A stretch of DNA of 64,000 bases from Emergomyces orientalis (GCA_002110485.1 MOWL01000045.1:868001-932000); one strand, 5' to 3'; shown: positions 9,379-20,190, counted from the stretch's first letter. Notes: a model not told the origin generated them from the sequence alone. A program made the numbers and translations.

Positions 9379-12300
9379 CTAGACGGTCCGCGCCCGCCTA
9401 TACTCCTCCAACCTCTGGGAAAAATCATCATACGAGCCCAGGTTAAAGGGCACAATGTGAGCTTCTCCCTCCTCTTCCTCCCCTTCCCCCTCCCCTTCCT
9501 CCTCTTCCAGCTCTGACTCCTCCAACCGGGATTGCTCCCGGCGGAATCGCTGGAACTCGCGACGGAACACCTCATCAGCCGCCTCATCATCCTCTTCCAT
9601 CCACATGTCACGCACCAATTGTCTGATCTGGGGGTTTGGTACGTATGAGATTTGCTCCGGTAGCCCCTCCAGGTCACCGGGCAAGTTCTCCTTGTCCACC
9701 ATGGAGGCCTTCCCCTTGGCTTCTGTGGCTTGGCGTGGCTCTCGTGCGTTGAGATGTGGTAGAGGGGAGTCCAACAACGGCTCAAATGGTTCAAGTTGCG
9801 ATACCGCCAAATTGTCGCCACTGTCAGATGCTGACACCGGGCTAGAAGAGTATCGGCGGGAAGCACGAAGGCCACTAGGGAGCTTTGGCTTGTATTTTTC
9901 GGCCTGTGAACGGAGTTTGGCAACAGCCTCTGCGTCAATGGGTGCGCTTGGCTGTGGCGGAAGAGGCGCATGTGCCGGCGTCGGGCGGGGTGGTGGAGGT
10001 TGAGTCCAGTTATTAGCGAATACAGAATGTTGTTGTGAGGTTTGAGAACCAACAGGCCCAGTCCCAGGAGTCGTGGCTAAGGGCTGAGAGACACCTCTTG
10101 ACTCGGGACGTTCTTGTGCAGCAGCTGGTCTTTGTTGAAAGGCGGAAATAGCTAAATCACCAGCTTGGGAAGATGCCACGGGCGCTTGACTCGGCGTGAC
10201 GCTAGTGCCAGAACCTGTAGTTGCTGCACTCGCAGCTGCCTGCTCAGCTGCAATCTCTTCCTCATCCAAATCATCATCGTCAGAAAACATGTCGTAGTCT
10301 AGGCAGTAAGTGCCAAATGGGTTAGGTCGAATAATTGGTGGAGAAGAGGACGGCTGAGGATCTCCTAAAAATACGGGTGAGATGGATTGAGCACTGGCAG
10401 ATGGTGTAGTTGATGGTTCGCCAGTAGAATGTTCGCTGGAAATATCCATAGGATCGTCCATATTAGAAAGTGATGAACTTTGTCCCTTAGTCAATTGAAG
10501 GTCGCCGTCGATGTTTTCGGGTTGGGGATGGCGGAGTCGAAGTTTGGATGGAGTGTTTTCAGGACTGGCATCAAAACGAACGCGTTTTGTGCCACGTAAG
10601 ATACCCCGAATTGCAGCTTGCTCTGTGGCCGGAATGGGGGCCGTGACATGTTCAGCGTCAAATGTAGTGATATCTTCGGGCAGAGTGTCATCATCTGGTT
10701 CGCTTAGTGAACTGTCCACAAAATATCTCAAGTCCATTCCATAACTGGTGCCTGGGGGGTTGGGAATTGATTCTGGAATGTAGTGTTTGCGTTTTCTTGG
10801 GTTCTTACTGCTGTCGTTGGTGCTATTACTGTTGTTGTTGTTGTTAGACGCGCGTTGCGTGTTGTTGGCTTCAGCTTCCTTAGTAACATTGGCTTCGGTC
10901 GCCAGAGCTTTGTGGACGCCGTTCTGTGGGGATGGGACATCTGGAGGCACTCCCAAGAGCTGGCGCCGGTTTAGTGGTTGTGGGAAAAGGGAGTATGTCA
11001 AATGCATAAAATCCTGAGATTGCTCAGGCTGCTCAGGATGCTCACCCTGATCCAGGGTACTGATGAGCGGTGTGGATGGGGCAGGTCTCCTTCCAACATC
11101 CAGTGGTGTCGAAAATACCTCGGTAGACGACTCTGTTCGAGCCGGGGACAGGCTGAATGTAGGTATGAGTTTTGAAAGCGACCTAGGCACTGAATTCAAC
11201 AACCCGCGAATACCCCAGTTTCGCGTCGGAGTCTGAGGTGCTGGTGGAGACGGTGGTCGTTCCTGATCTGATAGTTCGGCTGCATCTGCTCGCATTTGGT
11301 TGAGCACATCCCATGCCGGCTCGTCTATACCAGTATCCTCTGCCTTGTCATTGTCAGTCGTATCCCGATCAGCCTTGTTTTGGGCGATTAATTGAGGGAT
11401 GCGGAAAAGGGTTTTATCAATCCGGCCTTGGCTTTCGACAGCCCTACGGCGCGATCGTTCGGCATACGGTGTTACTCTTCGTTGTCTGTGGCGCGCAATA
11501 GATGAAGTTCCGACATCTCGGCGTTTCTTCGATGATCGCGTGTCGTCGTCGTCATCGCTCGAATCTGGTCGTGCTCTCTTATTCCGGGGTGCAGCTGGAA
11601 CTTTTGTCAGCTTTCTCAATTTTTTAGGTTGGGCGACTCCAAAAACAGGGTTAATATGATGTTTATTATTAGGGCATATCAATGCAGCGGAACAGCATGG
11701 GCATTTGGGAACGGTGCCCGAAGCCAGGGCCGACAATGTCTGCGTCCCTGTAGAGGTTGTCGTAGGCGGTGTAGCAGATGGCAGAATGTTACTTGAAAGA
11801 TTAGAGGTAGTGTTGGGAGCCCTGGAAGCTGCCTGCGATTCCCGGGAGCGGTAAAGCCTGTTTCGAGGTAATGGCTCAAAGGGTGTGAGGACAGGGGAAT
11901 GATAGGAATGACCATGGCGGGCAGAAGATCCAAAATTGAGTTGACCAGACGGGAGAGGGTTCTGGTAGGGCTCAATTGAGGGTGCAAATGGGGACGAGTA
12001 GAGAGAAATATAAGACTCAGGTATTGAATGAGCAGCTCTGTCAGCTGGTTGAAACTGGTCACGGGAAGTTGGAGTATTCTGACAGAGTGTGTGAGAGAAA
12101 CCAGGACGTAAACCAGAGCCTGGTCGACCTAATGGAGTCACAGAGCCCCATGGTACTGGTGGTGAATGATATTGCGAAGTGGCGTAATTTTCCAGGCTCG
12201 GATGAGAAACATTCAAAGCAGAAGGGAGAGAATTTTGAGAATCAGACAGGAAGTTTATCCCAAGTCCAGTTTGCTGGTCTTGAGAAACACGGGGTTGGGA

Positions 12301-13185
12301 ATGAGATGAGAAACCGTCATTGCCAGATCGCGAAACCCTCTGAGGGTCCAAAAGATCTAAACAAGAAGTGGAAGTACGGGGAATGGATTTAGAGGGTCTA
12401 GGGCTTGAAATTGAAACTGGAGGGTAGGAATAACGCGTATGACGTTCAGATAATGTGGGAGCGCTTGGAGCGTTGGTAGTGGGGGTTTGGCCCGTACCGC
12501 TCGAGTTTGACCCCCGACGATTATCGGTTCGTGGATATGTAGAGCTCACAGAAGAAGAAATGCCATTTGTCTGGCGAATGGAGCTTCCAAAGTGACGCGA
12601 GGTAAACCTTTCAAGCGGAGTAGACGAAATAGATCTGGGTAAAGAGTCTGCGGAAGGGGGTTGCTTATGCTCATCTAGGGATCCAACATGCTGGCTAGAA
12701 ATTGAAGAAGGGGTTGCTGTATCCATAGGAACGGGACAAACATCCATGGGAGTGGGCACTGTTAATGTAGAAGTTGAAGAAAAAGCTCGCTGCTCACATT
12801 TATCTGTAGTAGATGTCTCAGCGGGTTCTTGGGTTGTCGCAACGGCTTTAACATCACGCAGTGGCCCGTTGACAGAAGCGTCATCGGTAGGGGCTGGCGC
12901 AGGCGTATCGTTACTGTTGTCAGCGTTGTTCGGGATATCCTCGGGTTGAGACGCGGTTTTCTTCGACGTTCTCTTGGGGCCGCGCTTTCCGGGTTTCTTT
13001 TTCTCGACTTTAGCACTTGCATCCGTTGCGGGCTTCGTGGCCTTGGTGGCCTTCGTGGCCTTGGTGGCCTTCGTGGCCTTGGTGGCCTTCGAGGTAGTGG
13101 CGGATGTCTGCGCCTTCTTTCTGCGAGGAGCGGTTTCCAGCGACTGAAACCCGCTTGGGGAAATGGGCTGCGATCGAGTGCGCAT
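9379..13185 (-). CDS. Large low-complexity nuclear protein of unknown function, 1268 residues
   Basis: This is a single long exon from ATG 13185 (MRTRSQPISPSGFQSLETAP). I do not recognise the family. The N-terminus is basic: an (ATK)n repeat at about residues 33-52, then KKKPGKRGPKRTSKK, an AT-hook-like or nuclear localisation stretch. The middle is Ser/Pro/Thr-rich and disordered. A short Cys cluster VPKCPCCSAALICP at about residues 495-510 could bind a metal. Basic patches KKRR and RKRKHYIPESIPNPPGTSYG follow. Towards the end is FGTYCLDYDMFSDDDDLDEE. The C-terminus is acidic and helical (RDMWMEEDDEAADEVFRREF, then runs of Glu/Gly). Charge pattern and basic signals suggest a nuclear, probably chromatin-associated, protein; this is inference. 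A 3.8-kb intron-free frame makes the gene itself very likely. Confidence 0.8.
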   Translation of the reverse strand: MRTRSQPISPSGFQSLETAPRRKKAQTSATTSKATKATKATKATKATKATKPATDASAKVEKKKPGKRGPKRTSKKTASQPEDIPNNADNSNDTPAPAPTDDASVNGPLRDVKAVATTQEPAETSTTDKCEQRAFSSTSTLTVPTPMDVCPVPMDTATPSSISSQHVGSLDEHKQPPSADSLPRSISSTPLERFTSRHFGSSIRQTNGISSSVSSTYPRTDNRRGSNSSGTGQTPTTNAPSAPTLSERHTRYSYPPVSISSPRPSKSIPRTSTSCLDLLDPQRVSRSGNDGFSSHSQPRVSQDQQTGLGINFLSDSQNSLPSALNVSHPSLENYATSQYHSPPVPWGSVTPLGRPGSGLRPGFSHTLCQNTPTSRDQFQPADRAAHSIPESYISLYSSPFAPSIEPYQNPLPSGQLNFGSSARHGHSYHSPVLTPFEPLPRNRLYRSRESQAASRAPNTTSNLSSNILPSATPPTTTSTGTQTLSALASGTVPKCPCCSAALICPNNKHHINPVFGVAQPKKLRKLTKVPAAPRNKRARPDSSDDDDDTRSSKKRRDVGTSSIARHRQRRVTPYAERSRRRAVESQGRIDKTLFRIPQLIAQNKADRDTTDNDKAEDTGIDEPAWDVLNQMRADAAELSDQERPPSPPAPQTPTRNWGIRGLLNSVPRSLSKLIPTFSLSPARTESSTEVFSTPLDVGRRPAPSTPLISTLDQGEHPEQPEQSQDFMHLTYSLFPQPLNRRQLLGVPPDVPSPQNGVHKALATEANVTKEAEANNTQRASNNNNNSNSTNDSSKNPRKRKHYIPESIPNPPGTSYGMDLRYFVDSSLSEPDDDTLPEDITTFDAEHVTAPIPATEQAAIRGILRGTKRVRFDASPENTPSKLRLRHPQPENIDGDLQLTKGQSSSLSNMDDPMDISSEHSTGEPSTTPSASAQSISPVFLGDPQPSSSPPIIRPNPFGTYCLDYDMFSDDDDLDEEEIAAEQAAASAATTGSGTSVTPSQAPVASSQAGDLAISAFQQRPAAAQERPESRGVSQPLATTPGTGPVGSQTSQQHSVFANNWTQPPPPRPTPAHAPLPPQPSAPIDAEAVAKLRSQAEKYKPKLPSGLRASRRYSSSPVSASDSGDNLAVSQLEPFEPLLDSPLPHLNAREPRQATEAKGKASMVDKENLPGDLEGLPEQISYVPNPQIRQLVRDMWMEEDDEAADEVFRREFQRFRREQSRLEESELEEEEGEGEGEEEEGEAHIVPFNLGSYDDFSQRLEEYRRARTV
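13031..13090 (-). repeat. 18-bp tandem repeat coding Thr-Lys-Ala units
   Basis: An 18-bp unit made of GGCCTTGGT plus GGCCTTCGT is repeated about 3.3 times. In the minus-strand protein it encodes a (TKA)n run near the N-terminus. The near-identity of copies suggests recent expansion or gene-conversion-like homogenisation. Confidence 0.85.
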
Positions 13186-14204
13186 GGTGCCTCAGAGGGC
13201 AAAGTGCCTGAGCTATAAATACAGCGTCAAGCAGCTGTTTTTTGAGGCGTTGGGCTACAACACAAAGAGTGGGATTGAAGTTCTTGATCTAGGGACAGTC
13301 AGCAAGGATCCAGTGCACTAGCACCGAGGGCGCCACAGGGCATAACAAAGAAAAAACCAGTATAGAGCTAGTAAATAAGAACGGGAAGTCACCGTCTAGT
13401 TCTCTTGGAAAGAGATATTAAGTGGGAATTTGTATGACAGACTTCTGTGCAGGGGAACTCTCGATCGGGGATGGATATGGTTGGTTGATCAATGATGAAG
13501 CGAAGGGAAGCTGGCGATGATGTTGGTGTTGTAGGTCACGTGAGAAGGAACAACGAAAATAAGTTCGTTAGTTAGTTAAAAATGTTCCTTACATAAGCAG
13601 TAAATCATCACAAAGAACCTCGCCAAGTCTCAGGGAGAATGTATGTGGTTGGTTGATGAGAACCCTAAACTAACTCCAACCTAGATAGTGATTGTGGGAG
13701 CCATGGCCTCCTATTACGGACTAGCGCCCCGTACACACACATATAGCCACTAGATAGCCACACCAATACAACCACTCAGACGTCCAACAGTGATGATGTG
13801 TGGGTCACGTGGTAGGCCTAGCGTCCACTGATTCCCAACTCATTGCTGGTTTACGGAACGGATTAACCTACACCCGCCGAAACGCCTTAGTTCAGGGTAA
13901 GATACTAATAAGTTCTTAAATGTAGAAGGATTCTATATATTCAGACTAGCTAAAAAAGAAAAGGAAGAGAAATCTCTTGGTTTCTCTGAATGAAATAAAC
14001 GAAAGAAACTAGAATTAGGGAAAGGGGAAGGAGTGATCAAAATAATGATTCCTTCAGAAGGAAGGAACGAGTCGGCCGGTGCCCTTCTCTCTAGCATAAC
14101 ATTATCAAATGGAAACCTCGATGTTGGGAATAAGCCCGGAGGTTGGTAACCTGGCGTCTCGGACTCCCGGGGCGTATTCATTCATGATAGAAGGAAATAT
14201 CTCG
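13186..14204. other. Intergenic, promoter of the 1268-residue gene
   Basis: About 1 kb with no convincing gene. 13186-13560 is the likely promoter and leader of the large minus-strand gene, and two TCACGTG-type sites occur (GTCACGTGAG near 13536 and GTCACGTGGT near 13804). 13650-13900 is unremarkable. An open frame at 13933-14181 (-) has no recognisable similarity and probably belongs to the 3' flank of the GEN1-like gene. Confidence 0.45.
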
Positions 14205-15875
14205 TTAGGGCGATTTTTGAGAAGAGGACAAACAAGAATGGGTCAGTCCAGCACCTGGGTTCTTAACGATTGTGCCGTACCTCACAATCTCCCCAAATTT
14301 CATTTTCGGGTCGACGACTTTCGGTTTTGTCGCCTTGGGAGCTCTCTTTCGGGCAGCTCGTTTCTCCGCAGCTTCTAACTTCTGCTGTTTTTGCGTATTC
14401 CACGTGTTGACTGCTTCTGGCATACCTATCTCCGCGATAATTTCGAACACCCATACCCTATCTTTTTGGGTAGGATCGTAGGATGGCTGTTGTCGTGTGC
14501 CTAGGTTGGGTTTGGCTACATCGTCTTCGATCTCTGGAATCTCGAGATCTTCGGTCTCACTCTCGTGTTGCGACCCGGTGATGGCAGGTTCATAACTCAA
14601 GTCTAAACCAACGATATCGGTGGGTATGAACTCAAGTCTTAGTTCTGACAATCCATCGGTGCTGTAGTGAAATCTTTGCCCGCAAAATTGCGTACCTATG
14701 GCTGGCTCACGGAGGGGTAACGAGTCGAGGTTGGCGAGAAGTGGGAGGCAAAGTCTCAATCTATTGCATACAAGGGGTGCCGCAAGAACTTTTGTCAATC
14801 TTCTTGCGGAGCCACGCCGCCATCCGAAATCCTTCCCTACGAAGTCTCTAAGGCCATCGATGTCGATGGCTTGGTCCCACTTAAATGACCGCTGTACCTC
14901 ACTTAGCTCCTCTGAAGAAGAAACGACTGGATGCGTATAGTCGCGCAACACCTTCAAATCTGGAAAGTCATCTGGAATTTGAACCGCCTTGTGTTTGCGC
15001 TTGAAATAACCCTCGCCATTTTCATGTAACTCTTTTTGCAGCCGTTCTCTCCATTTCTCCAACTTCACAGCGAGTTCTGATGCGTTACCTTCGACGGCTT
15101 GTAATAATTCATTACCAAAACCAGCTTGTGCAATTTCGGCTGCCAGCTTTGGGCCGCATTTTGGTACTCCCGCGGGTATATAGTCGCCTCCGCTTAACAA
15201 TGCAAAGAGAATCATGCCACCCCTATCAAGTATTACGTTCGGTTTCTGTCCCTCCCCAGTCTCTTCTGTCCGATAAAGAGTAACGTGGGTAGCTGCATTT
15301 GTTCCACTAGAATTTTCTTTGGAAAAATTCATGATCGTGGCCTTTGATCCGAACATAATAGCATCGACGTCATCACTCATAACTGCATCCACCACCCCAG
15401 AGGTCTGTAGTCTTGCGCATTCAGCCTCCGCTTCTCCTGGCGCTGTGTGATGCGGAAAGCGGAACAGGTCAATCAAATGTTTGGAACGCCGTATTACCCT
15501 CCCCAGATCACCGACTCCAGTGTTTCTGCCAATTAATTTCCCACGCTTGTACTGAGGTCTTTGCGGGCCATCATAGACAAAGAGCGGATGTATTGGTAAT
15601 CCTGTCAACCGCACCAGGCGATAAAAGAGGGTTCGAAGCTCCGGATTTGCGCCTCCTTTGCCTGCCTGGACTTGGAAAAGCCATATGGAAATATCTATAG
15701 CGACACGAATGGGCCGGGATGTCCGTTGCAAATGGTCGACCGCCAACTTGGCTAAAGAGATGCGTTCTCCAGGGCCAAGTGACTGGATAAGACTGCAAGT
15801 ATCCAGCACAGGTTTCAGTAAACACGATTCTTCCAGTGTTACCCTGAGAATACCAACTTACCCCGGAATCCCCAT
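14205..15875 (-). CDS. Holliday-junction resolvase GEN1/Yen1-like (Rad2/XPG nuclease)
   Basis: Two exons: a 14-nt first exon 15862-15875 (MGIPG) and 14205-15792, giving 533 residues. The 69-nt intron (15793-15861, donor GTAAGT, acceptor GCAG) joins to give MGIPGLIQSLGPGERISLAK, the canonical Rad2/XPG N-terminus; starting at the upstream GTG of the second exon would lose it. The XPG-N domain holds RVAIDISIW. The XPG-I motif is PGEAEAECARLQ with SDDVDAIMFG. The helix-hairpin part is GGDYIPAGVPKCGPKLAAEI. All metal-binding acidic residues (D of AIDIS, EAEAE, DDVD, GGDY) are visible. A C-terminal chromodomain-like stretch (RVWVFEIIAEIGMPEAVNTW) is typical of GEN1/Yen1 and separates it from FEN1 and EXO1. 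The enzyme cuts Holliday junctions symmetrically in the nucleus. A further 3' exon cannot be excluded. Confidence 0.92.
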
Positions 15876-16286
15876 TAAAATCACCCGGCTGAGGTATAAA
15901 TGTACCTCTTATGATGGTACGAAATATATTCTGAGCTTGTTGCGTCAATGAGGACATGCGTGTTTTGGTGATGCTTTGGTTTCGGCGATCTTATCGCGGT
16001 ATCACGTGATATGTATGGAACCCAGCAAAACCATTCAACGTACATCCGTCCACGGTTTGAGAGTAGAATCCACATTGGCATTTGGCATTTGACGTACTTG
16101 TTGACCTGTGCGTTCATATTTTTTTAAGATCCCGAGATGATGCGGGTGCATTGATGATGAAGATCTAAGAATGGACTGAAAAACGACTGGAACGAGGCTT
16201 GAACCCAGTCATATACAGGAAAGCATTCCTTACTATGATAAACTGACCACATTCTCCTCCACAACATCAAGCAGGGGGTAATCAAC
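15876..16286. other. Divergent promoter of the GEN1-like gene and ARP10
   Basis: This 411-bp region lies between two divergent ATGs. It contains a GTATCACGTGATAT palindrome near 15997-16010, an E-box-type CACGTG core that could serve either gene. No coding signal was seen. Confidence 0.45.
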
Positions 16287-18005
16287 ATGGCTACTGCCTC
16301 CTCCTCTTCAGGTTTGGACCGGAGACAGTCTATTACCTCTACGGCCACAGTTCGATCAAGTCTCCGTCAAGGCCGACAACCCCTTCCTGGATCTCCGCAT
16401 ACACCACAGCAGCGACAGATACTATCGTCATACGCCGGGTCAACCTCGCCTGGGTCATCGTTTCGGCACGAAGAAGATGCAGTGGTGTTTGAATTGGGGT
16501 CCCGGTATTTTCGTGCAGGGTTCGAAGGTGACAGCTCCCCAATTTGTGTCATTGGTTTCTCCCCAGAGGGAGGACGAAGAGTTGGAGATTATAGGGGATG
16601 GACAAGGACTGGTGGGCAAGAGGGAACGAATTCAAAAAAGGTCTGCAAAAGTGTGAATGAATGGTCGAAAAGCTACGAGCTCTGGACTATGGATATCCGA
16701 GATTTTGACATTGGTCTATTTGAGGACAAAATTGAACGAACAATACGCGAAGTTTACAACAAGTATCTACTTACGGATGCGGGCTCCTCGCGGATTGTTA
16801 TCGTGCTGCCACCAATTGTTCCTCATCCTTTGCTCTCATCTCTCCTATCGACCATATTCAATCGCTGGAGATATCCTAGCATTACCCTACTTCCGAGCGC
16901 AGCCATGGCGGCTGTTTCGGCGGGATTAAGATCAGCGCTTGTAGTTGATATTGGGTGGGAGGAGACCACTGTTACGAGTCTCTACGAATACCGAGAAATT
17001 CAGTCAAAACGAAGCATTCGTGCTATGAAATTACTGATGCACAAAATGGGCTCCTTCCTTACAAAGCTGGAGAAAAGCTTGGAAGACGGAGACGAATCCG
17101 ATAATAGCGATGGCGATAATGATGTAATCGCTGTGAGTTTTGAATGGTGCGAGGAAATAATGACGCGGCTGGCGTGGTGCAAAAGCAAAGGAAATGCTGA
17201 TGAATGCGTGCCGGGAAATTCTGTGGAATCCTTGTCAGGGGTAGTGGATTCGCAACTCTCTGATTCACAGCTATACAATTCAAACATTGCTTTGCCATCG
17301 CCCCTAGGTAATGCAACCGCTGACGTGAATGTTCCATTCGCCAAATTTTCCGAGCCGGTTGAGGAAGCTTTGTTTGCTGGAGGCGTTGATGCAAGAAACC
17401 TTGATGATGAAGAGATGGCCCTTGACGCTTTGGTTTACCGTAGCCTTCTTGCTCTTCCGCCCGATATCCGCGGCGCTTGCATGTCGCGGATAATTTTTGT
17501 CGGTGGGGGTTCGAATGTTCCAGGTATTCGCCAGAGGATAATGGACGAAGTGGAATTTCTTGTAGAGAAGCATGGGTGGGACCCCGTTAGAGGCAAGAAT
17601 GTTACCAAGAGTCCAAGACAGCTTCAAGAAATTTCTATGAACCAACAACTCCCTGTTAGCTCCACCTCGAGTAGAAGCACCCAAGGAGATAATCAATCAG
17701 AATCAACTGCGAATTTCGTTGATGAAAAGCTGGGGAGGGCCAACAAGGATTCCAAGCCATATACGCATGGGATTCTTCGTCAGGTTGAGTCTCTCGGATC
17801 ATGGGCAGGAGCTAGCCTTGTAGCTAGCCTCAAGGTGAAAGGAATTGTGGAAATCGAAAGAGAAAAATTCCTGCAGCATGGTATCGCGGGCGCAAGTCGC
17901 GACTCTGACCTAACCCACATGGCTGAGCGACGATCGGGATATGGGCCAAGTATAGGAAGATCAGGTGGAGAAAGGTCAAGCTGGACCCTCGGAGAATGGG
18001 GTTAA
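16287..18005 (+). CDS. ARP10: Actin-related protein 10 (Arp10/Ro-7, dynactin pointed-end)
   Basis: This single exon encodes 572 residues from ATG 16287. The first 60 residues are Ser/Thr-rich and disordered. The actin fold starts at EEDAVVFELGSRYFRAGFEG, the phosphate-1 strand and FRAGF signature of actin-related proteins. It continues with PICVIGFSPEGG, the helical WTMDIRDFDIGLFEDKIERT, and RIVIVLPPIVPHPL. The phosphate-2 region is SALVVDIGWEETTVTSLYEY and the adenosine region is IIFVGGGSNVPGIRQRIMDE. An acidic insert (SLEDGDESDNSDGDNDV) and a C-terminal Ser-rich linker make it longer than actin. This is the divergent Arp10/Arp11 class that caps the pointed end of the dynactin Arp1 filament and supports dynein movement and nuclear migration; the Neurospora counterpart is ro-7. 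The subfamily call rests on divergence pattern, so confidence is high but not absolute. Confidence 0.85.
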   Translation: MATASSSSGLDRRQSITSTATVRSSLRQGRQPLPGSPHTPQQRQILSSYAGSTSPGSSFRHEEDAVVFELGSRYFRAGFEGDSSPICVIGFSPEGGRRVGDYRGWTRTGGQEGTNSKKVCKSVNEWSKSYELWTMDIRDFDIGLFEDKIERTIREVYNKYLLTDAGSSRIVIVLPPIVPHPLLSSLLSTIFNRWRYPSITLLPSAAMAAVSAGLRSALVVDIGWEETTVTSLYEYREIQSKRSIRAMKLLMHKMGSFLTKLEKSLEDGDESDNSDGDNDVIAVSFEWCEEIMTRLAWCKSKGNADECVPGNSVESLSGVVDSQLSDSQLYNSNIALPSPLGNATADVNVPFAKFSEPVEEALFAGGVDARNLDDEEMALDALVYRSLLALPPDIRGACMSRIIFVGGGSNVPGIRQRIMDEVEFLVEKHGWDPVRGKNVTKSPRQLQEISMNQQLPVSSTSSRSTQGDNQSESTANFVDEKLGRANKDSKPYTHGILRQVESLGSWAGASLVASLKVKGIVEIEREKFLQHGIAGASRDSDLTHMAERRSGYGPSIGRSGGERSSWTLGEWG

Positions 18006-18624
18006 TTCGCAGAGGATATTAAGTCCTTCCGATTTTCACTTAGACAAGGCATTGGAGAACAAATGCCTGGATTCATTAGATGGTAAGGGCTATGGGTTTA
18101 TTGCTCTTTGTATGAAGTTTCTCCAAGTTTCGATACTGCTTTGGGACGATACCACGGCGTTTTTTATTCACTTGATGGTAGCACGTCATTCTATCTTGAA
18201 GTATATGAACATCATGTCAGTGAAATGTAACTTGGGTTGGTGTTAACTCTTTGATTTCTGTTTCAGAAAGTGAGCGTTTTCCTTTAAGTGGTATCATTTC
18301 CCGTGGCCTTTGTACGGTTTTCCTTTCACCAGGCCGACATATTTGTCGCAATAAGGCGATTTTGATTTCCCTTCAAAATTCGATATACCTCCAATATACT
18401 CTCAATCAGATCTGCCGGAATCATTCAGCCGCCTTGCTGACTCTTTCAACAGTGACAACAGCATTGCTTTCATATTTTGATACCTCACTTTCCTTTCCTT
18501 TCTTTTCCTTACTTCCTTCCTGTAGTAAATCCTTACCAAATCTTGATCTAACGGGTATTTCTTGCAAGCTTTCACCTTCTTCTCTTGGTCGTTATCCCCT
18601 TTTCTGTAGACTGCAACATTCGTG
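18006..18624. other. Intergenic, pyrimidine-rich leader of the next gene
   Basis: 18006-18250 is the 3' flank of ARP10. 18470-18600 is rich in C/T runs, as in many fungal core promoters and leaders. A frame at 18251-18625 is open but has no recognisable protein features and overlaps this leader. Confidence 0.45.
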
Positions 18625-19378
18625 ATGAACCCCTCAATATGGGAATTCCGCTCAGTCTCATCGTCTTCTACTAGCCAGCTTCACGAGCCAGAAAACTTCA
18701 ATCTTCTACCCAAACGGTTCTCGCTTGGAAATCTCTCACTCTTCGACCGGACCTGCAGCCGTACCATTACGACTACAGCCACGGCTGCCAACATAAGACC
18801 TTCGGCCTACTCCAGAGGCAATGAAACACATCCATCCGATCCCGATTCGAACGCGGTTGACTGCCTCCCTGACGACCAGGTCAAGCTCGACGGAATCGTA
18901 AACTATCATCTCGGCCAGGTAGACCGACTGAAGTTTGAAGTGGCATGGCACAATGAGACGATCGAGCTATTATCACGTACCAACCCACCAAAAGGCATGG
19001 GGTGTGTTGCTGAGAAGTTACTTGAGCGAATCCGACGGGTGAAGGACGCGCGGAATCTGCTTGAACCTTTCATGGCTTTCCACGCGCACGAGATTTGGAG
19101 AATTCTCAAATTGAAGCAGAAGATAGCAGCAGGTAACGATGCAAAGGATTACCCTGCTATGTATGTTTTCCCTTTGCTATTTCCCTCTGCTTTTTGCTTT
19201 CTGTTTCTGGGTGCTCTCCCCTTTGAATTCCTGGTTGCCGACATTTTGGTGGCTTTGATTTTTAACTCCAATCTTCTTGCTCCTACTAACACGAAGGAAT
19301 CTCCATAGCAGACCCAGAAGCTTACCTACCGATCACGAGTTGCGCAGTATGTTTTGTGATGATGAGCCCTACACCTAG
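18625..19378 (+). CDS. Hypothetical protein, 201 residues, two exons
   Basis: I do not recognise this family. The start is ATG 18625 (MNPSIWEFRSVSSSSTSQLH); the codon just before it is a GTG and was not used. Exon 1 is 18625-19160 and exon 2 is 19309-19378. The 148-nt intron has donor GTATGT, branch CTAAC and acceptor CATAG. Splicing replaces a hydrophobic read-through (FPLLFPSAFCFLFL...) with IRPRSLPTDHELRSMFCDDE and a stop, which is why the intron is preferred. The N-terminal half is Ser/Thr-rich. The second half is helical: DGIVNYHLGQVDRLKFEVAW, LLERIRRVKDARNLLEPFMA, EIWRILKLKQKIAAG. This suggests a soluble coiled-coil or helical-bundle protein. Codon pattern and the good splice site support a real gene; function is unknown. 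Confidence 0.6.
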
Positions 19379-20190
19379 GTTAAGAACAGGTATTTATTTA
19401 TCTTCCCAAAACAAGATCGGCGTATAACCCAAATCTGCCTTAAACTCAACATCACCGAGAACCCAGTCTGAGAATAAAACCTGGCATATCACGCACGCTT
19501 CGATACAAAATTGAGCCTGGAAGGGGATGCATATTTAGATACACTATGAATAACCCTTTGTATGTTGTAGTTGGTTCTGGGGGAGAATGAAAGGGAGAAT
19601 GAAATAAAGAGCTGAGGACGGAAAGGATGACAAAGGGAATGGGATGAAGGATCCTGAAACTCTCTTATTTTCTTTTATATCTTTGGTAAAATAAGTACAG
19701 TTTATTTTGTAACATACATAGCTGTGTTCAGTAAGTTCTTGGCGTATTATATCTTCATTTACGAAGCAGATTTTCCTGAAACTCACTTGCGGAATGACGA
19801 TACCCTTATGTGTTTGTAGTATGTTCGATCTTCCTCTCTGTGAATAAATTATATACGAATATTCAGGCCACTATGATCTATGTTTAAAACAATGCCATTG
19901 TTCAATTATCGAATTAAGTTAGCCGGAAGTAGCGAAATGAACTAATGATACAGAGAATTTTAAATAGATATCTATCTATATCAGGGGTGGGTGTTTATTA
20001 AGAATTATGCGTCACAAAATGCAAAGGAGGCCAATTAAAGAACAGGTAAAATTCAAGAAATAGGAGAGGATAAAAGAGAAGAATAGACAAAGGAAATTAA
20101 TATGAAAGAGCAAAAATTTCCCCCTCCTTCTGGACCGACAGCGACCTTGGCTACATAAAACTCTCAGATCCAGCTTTCACACAATCCATT
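19379..20190. other. AT-rich convergent intergenic region
   Basis: This 812-bp stretch holds the 3' flanks of the orphan gene and of the aldose epimerase. It is strongly AT-rich, with short runs such as ATAGATATCTATCTATAT near 19965-19981. No gene or structured repeat was recognised. Confidence 0.5.

Noticed and set aside
12746..13218. Plus-strand frames opposite the 1268-residue gene
   Set aside because: Gly-Leu-Arg repeat reading is the antisense of the ATK repeat; no independent support.
17505..17525. GGTTCGAAT resembling a tRNA B box
   Set aside because: It lies inside the ARP10 coding sequence (FVGGGSNVPG) and no cloverleaf can be drawn.
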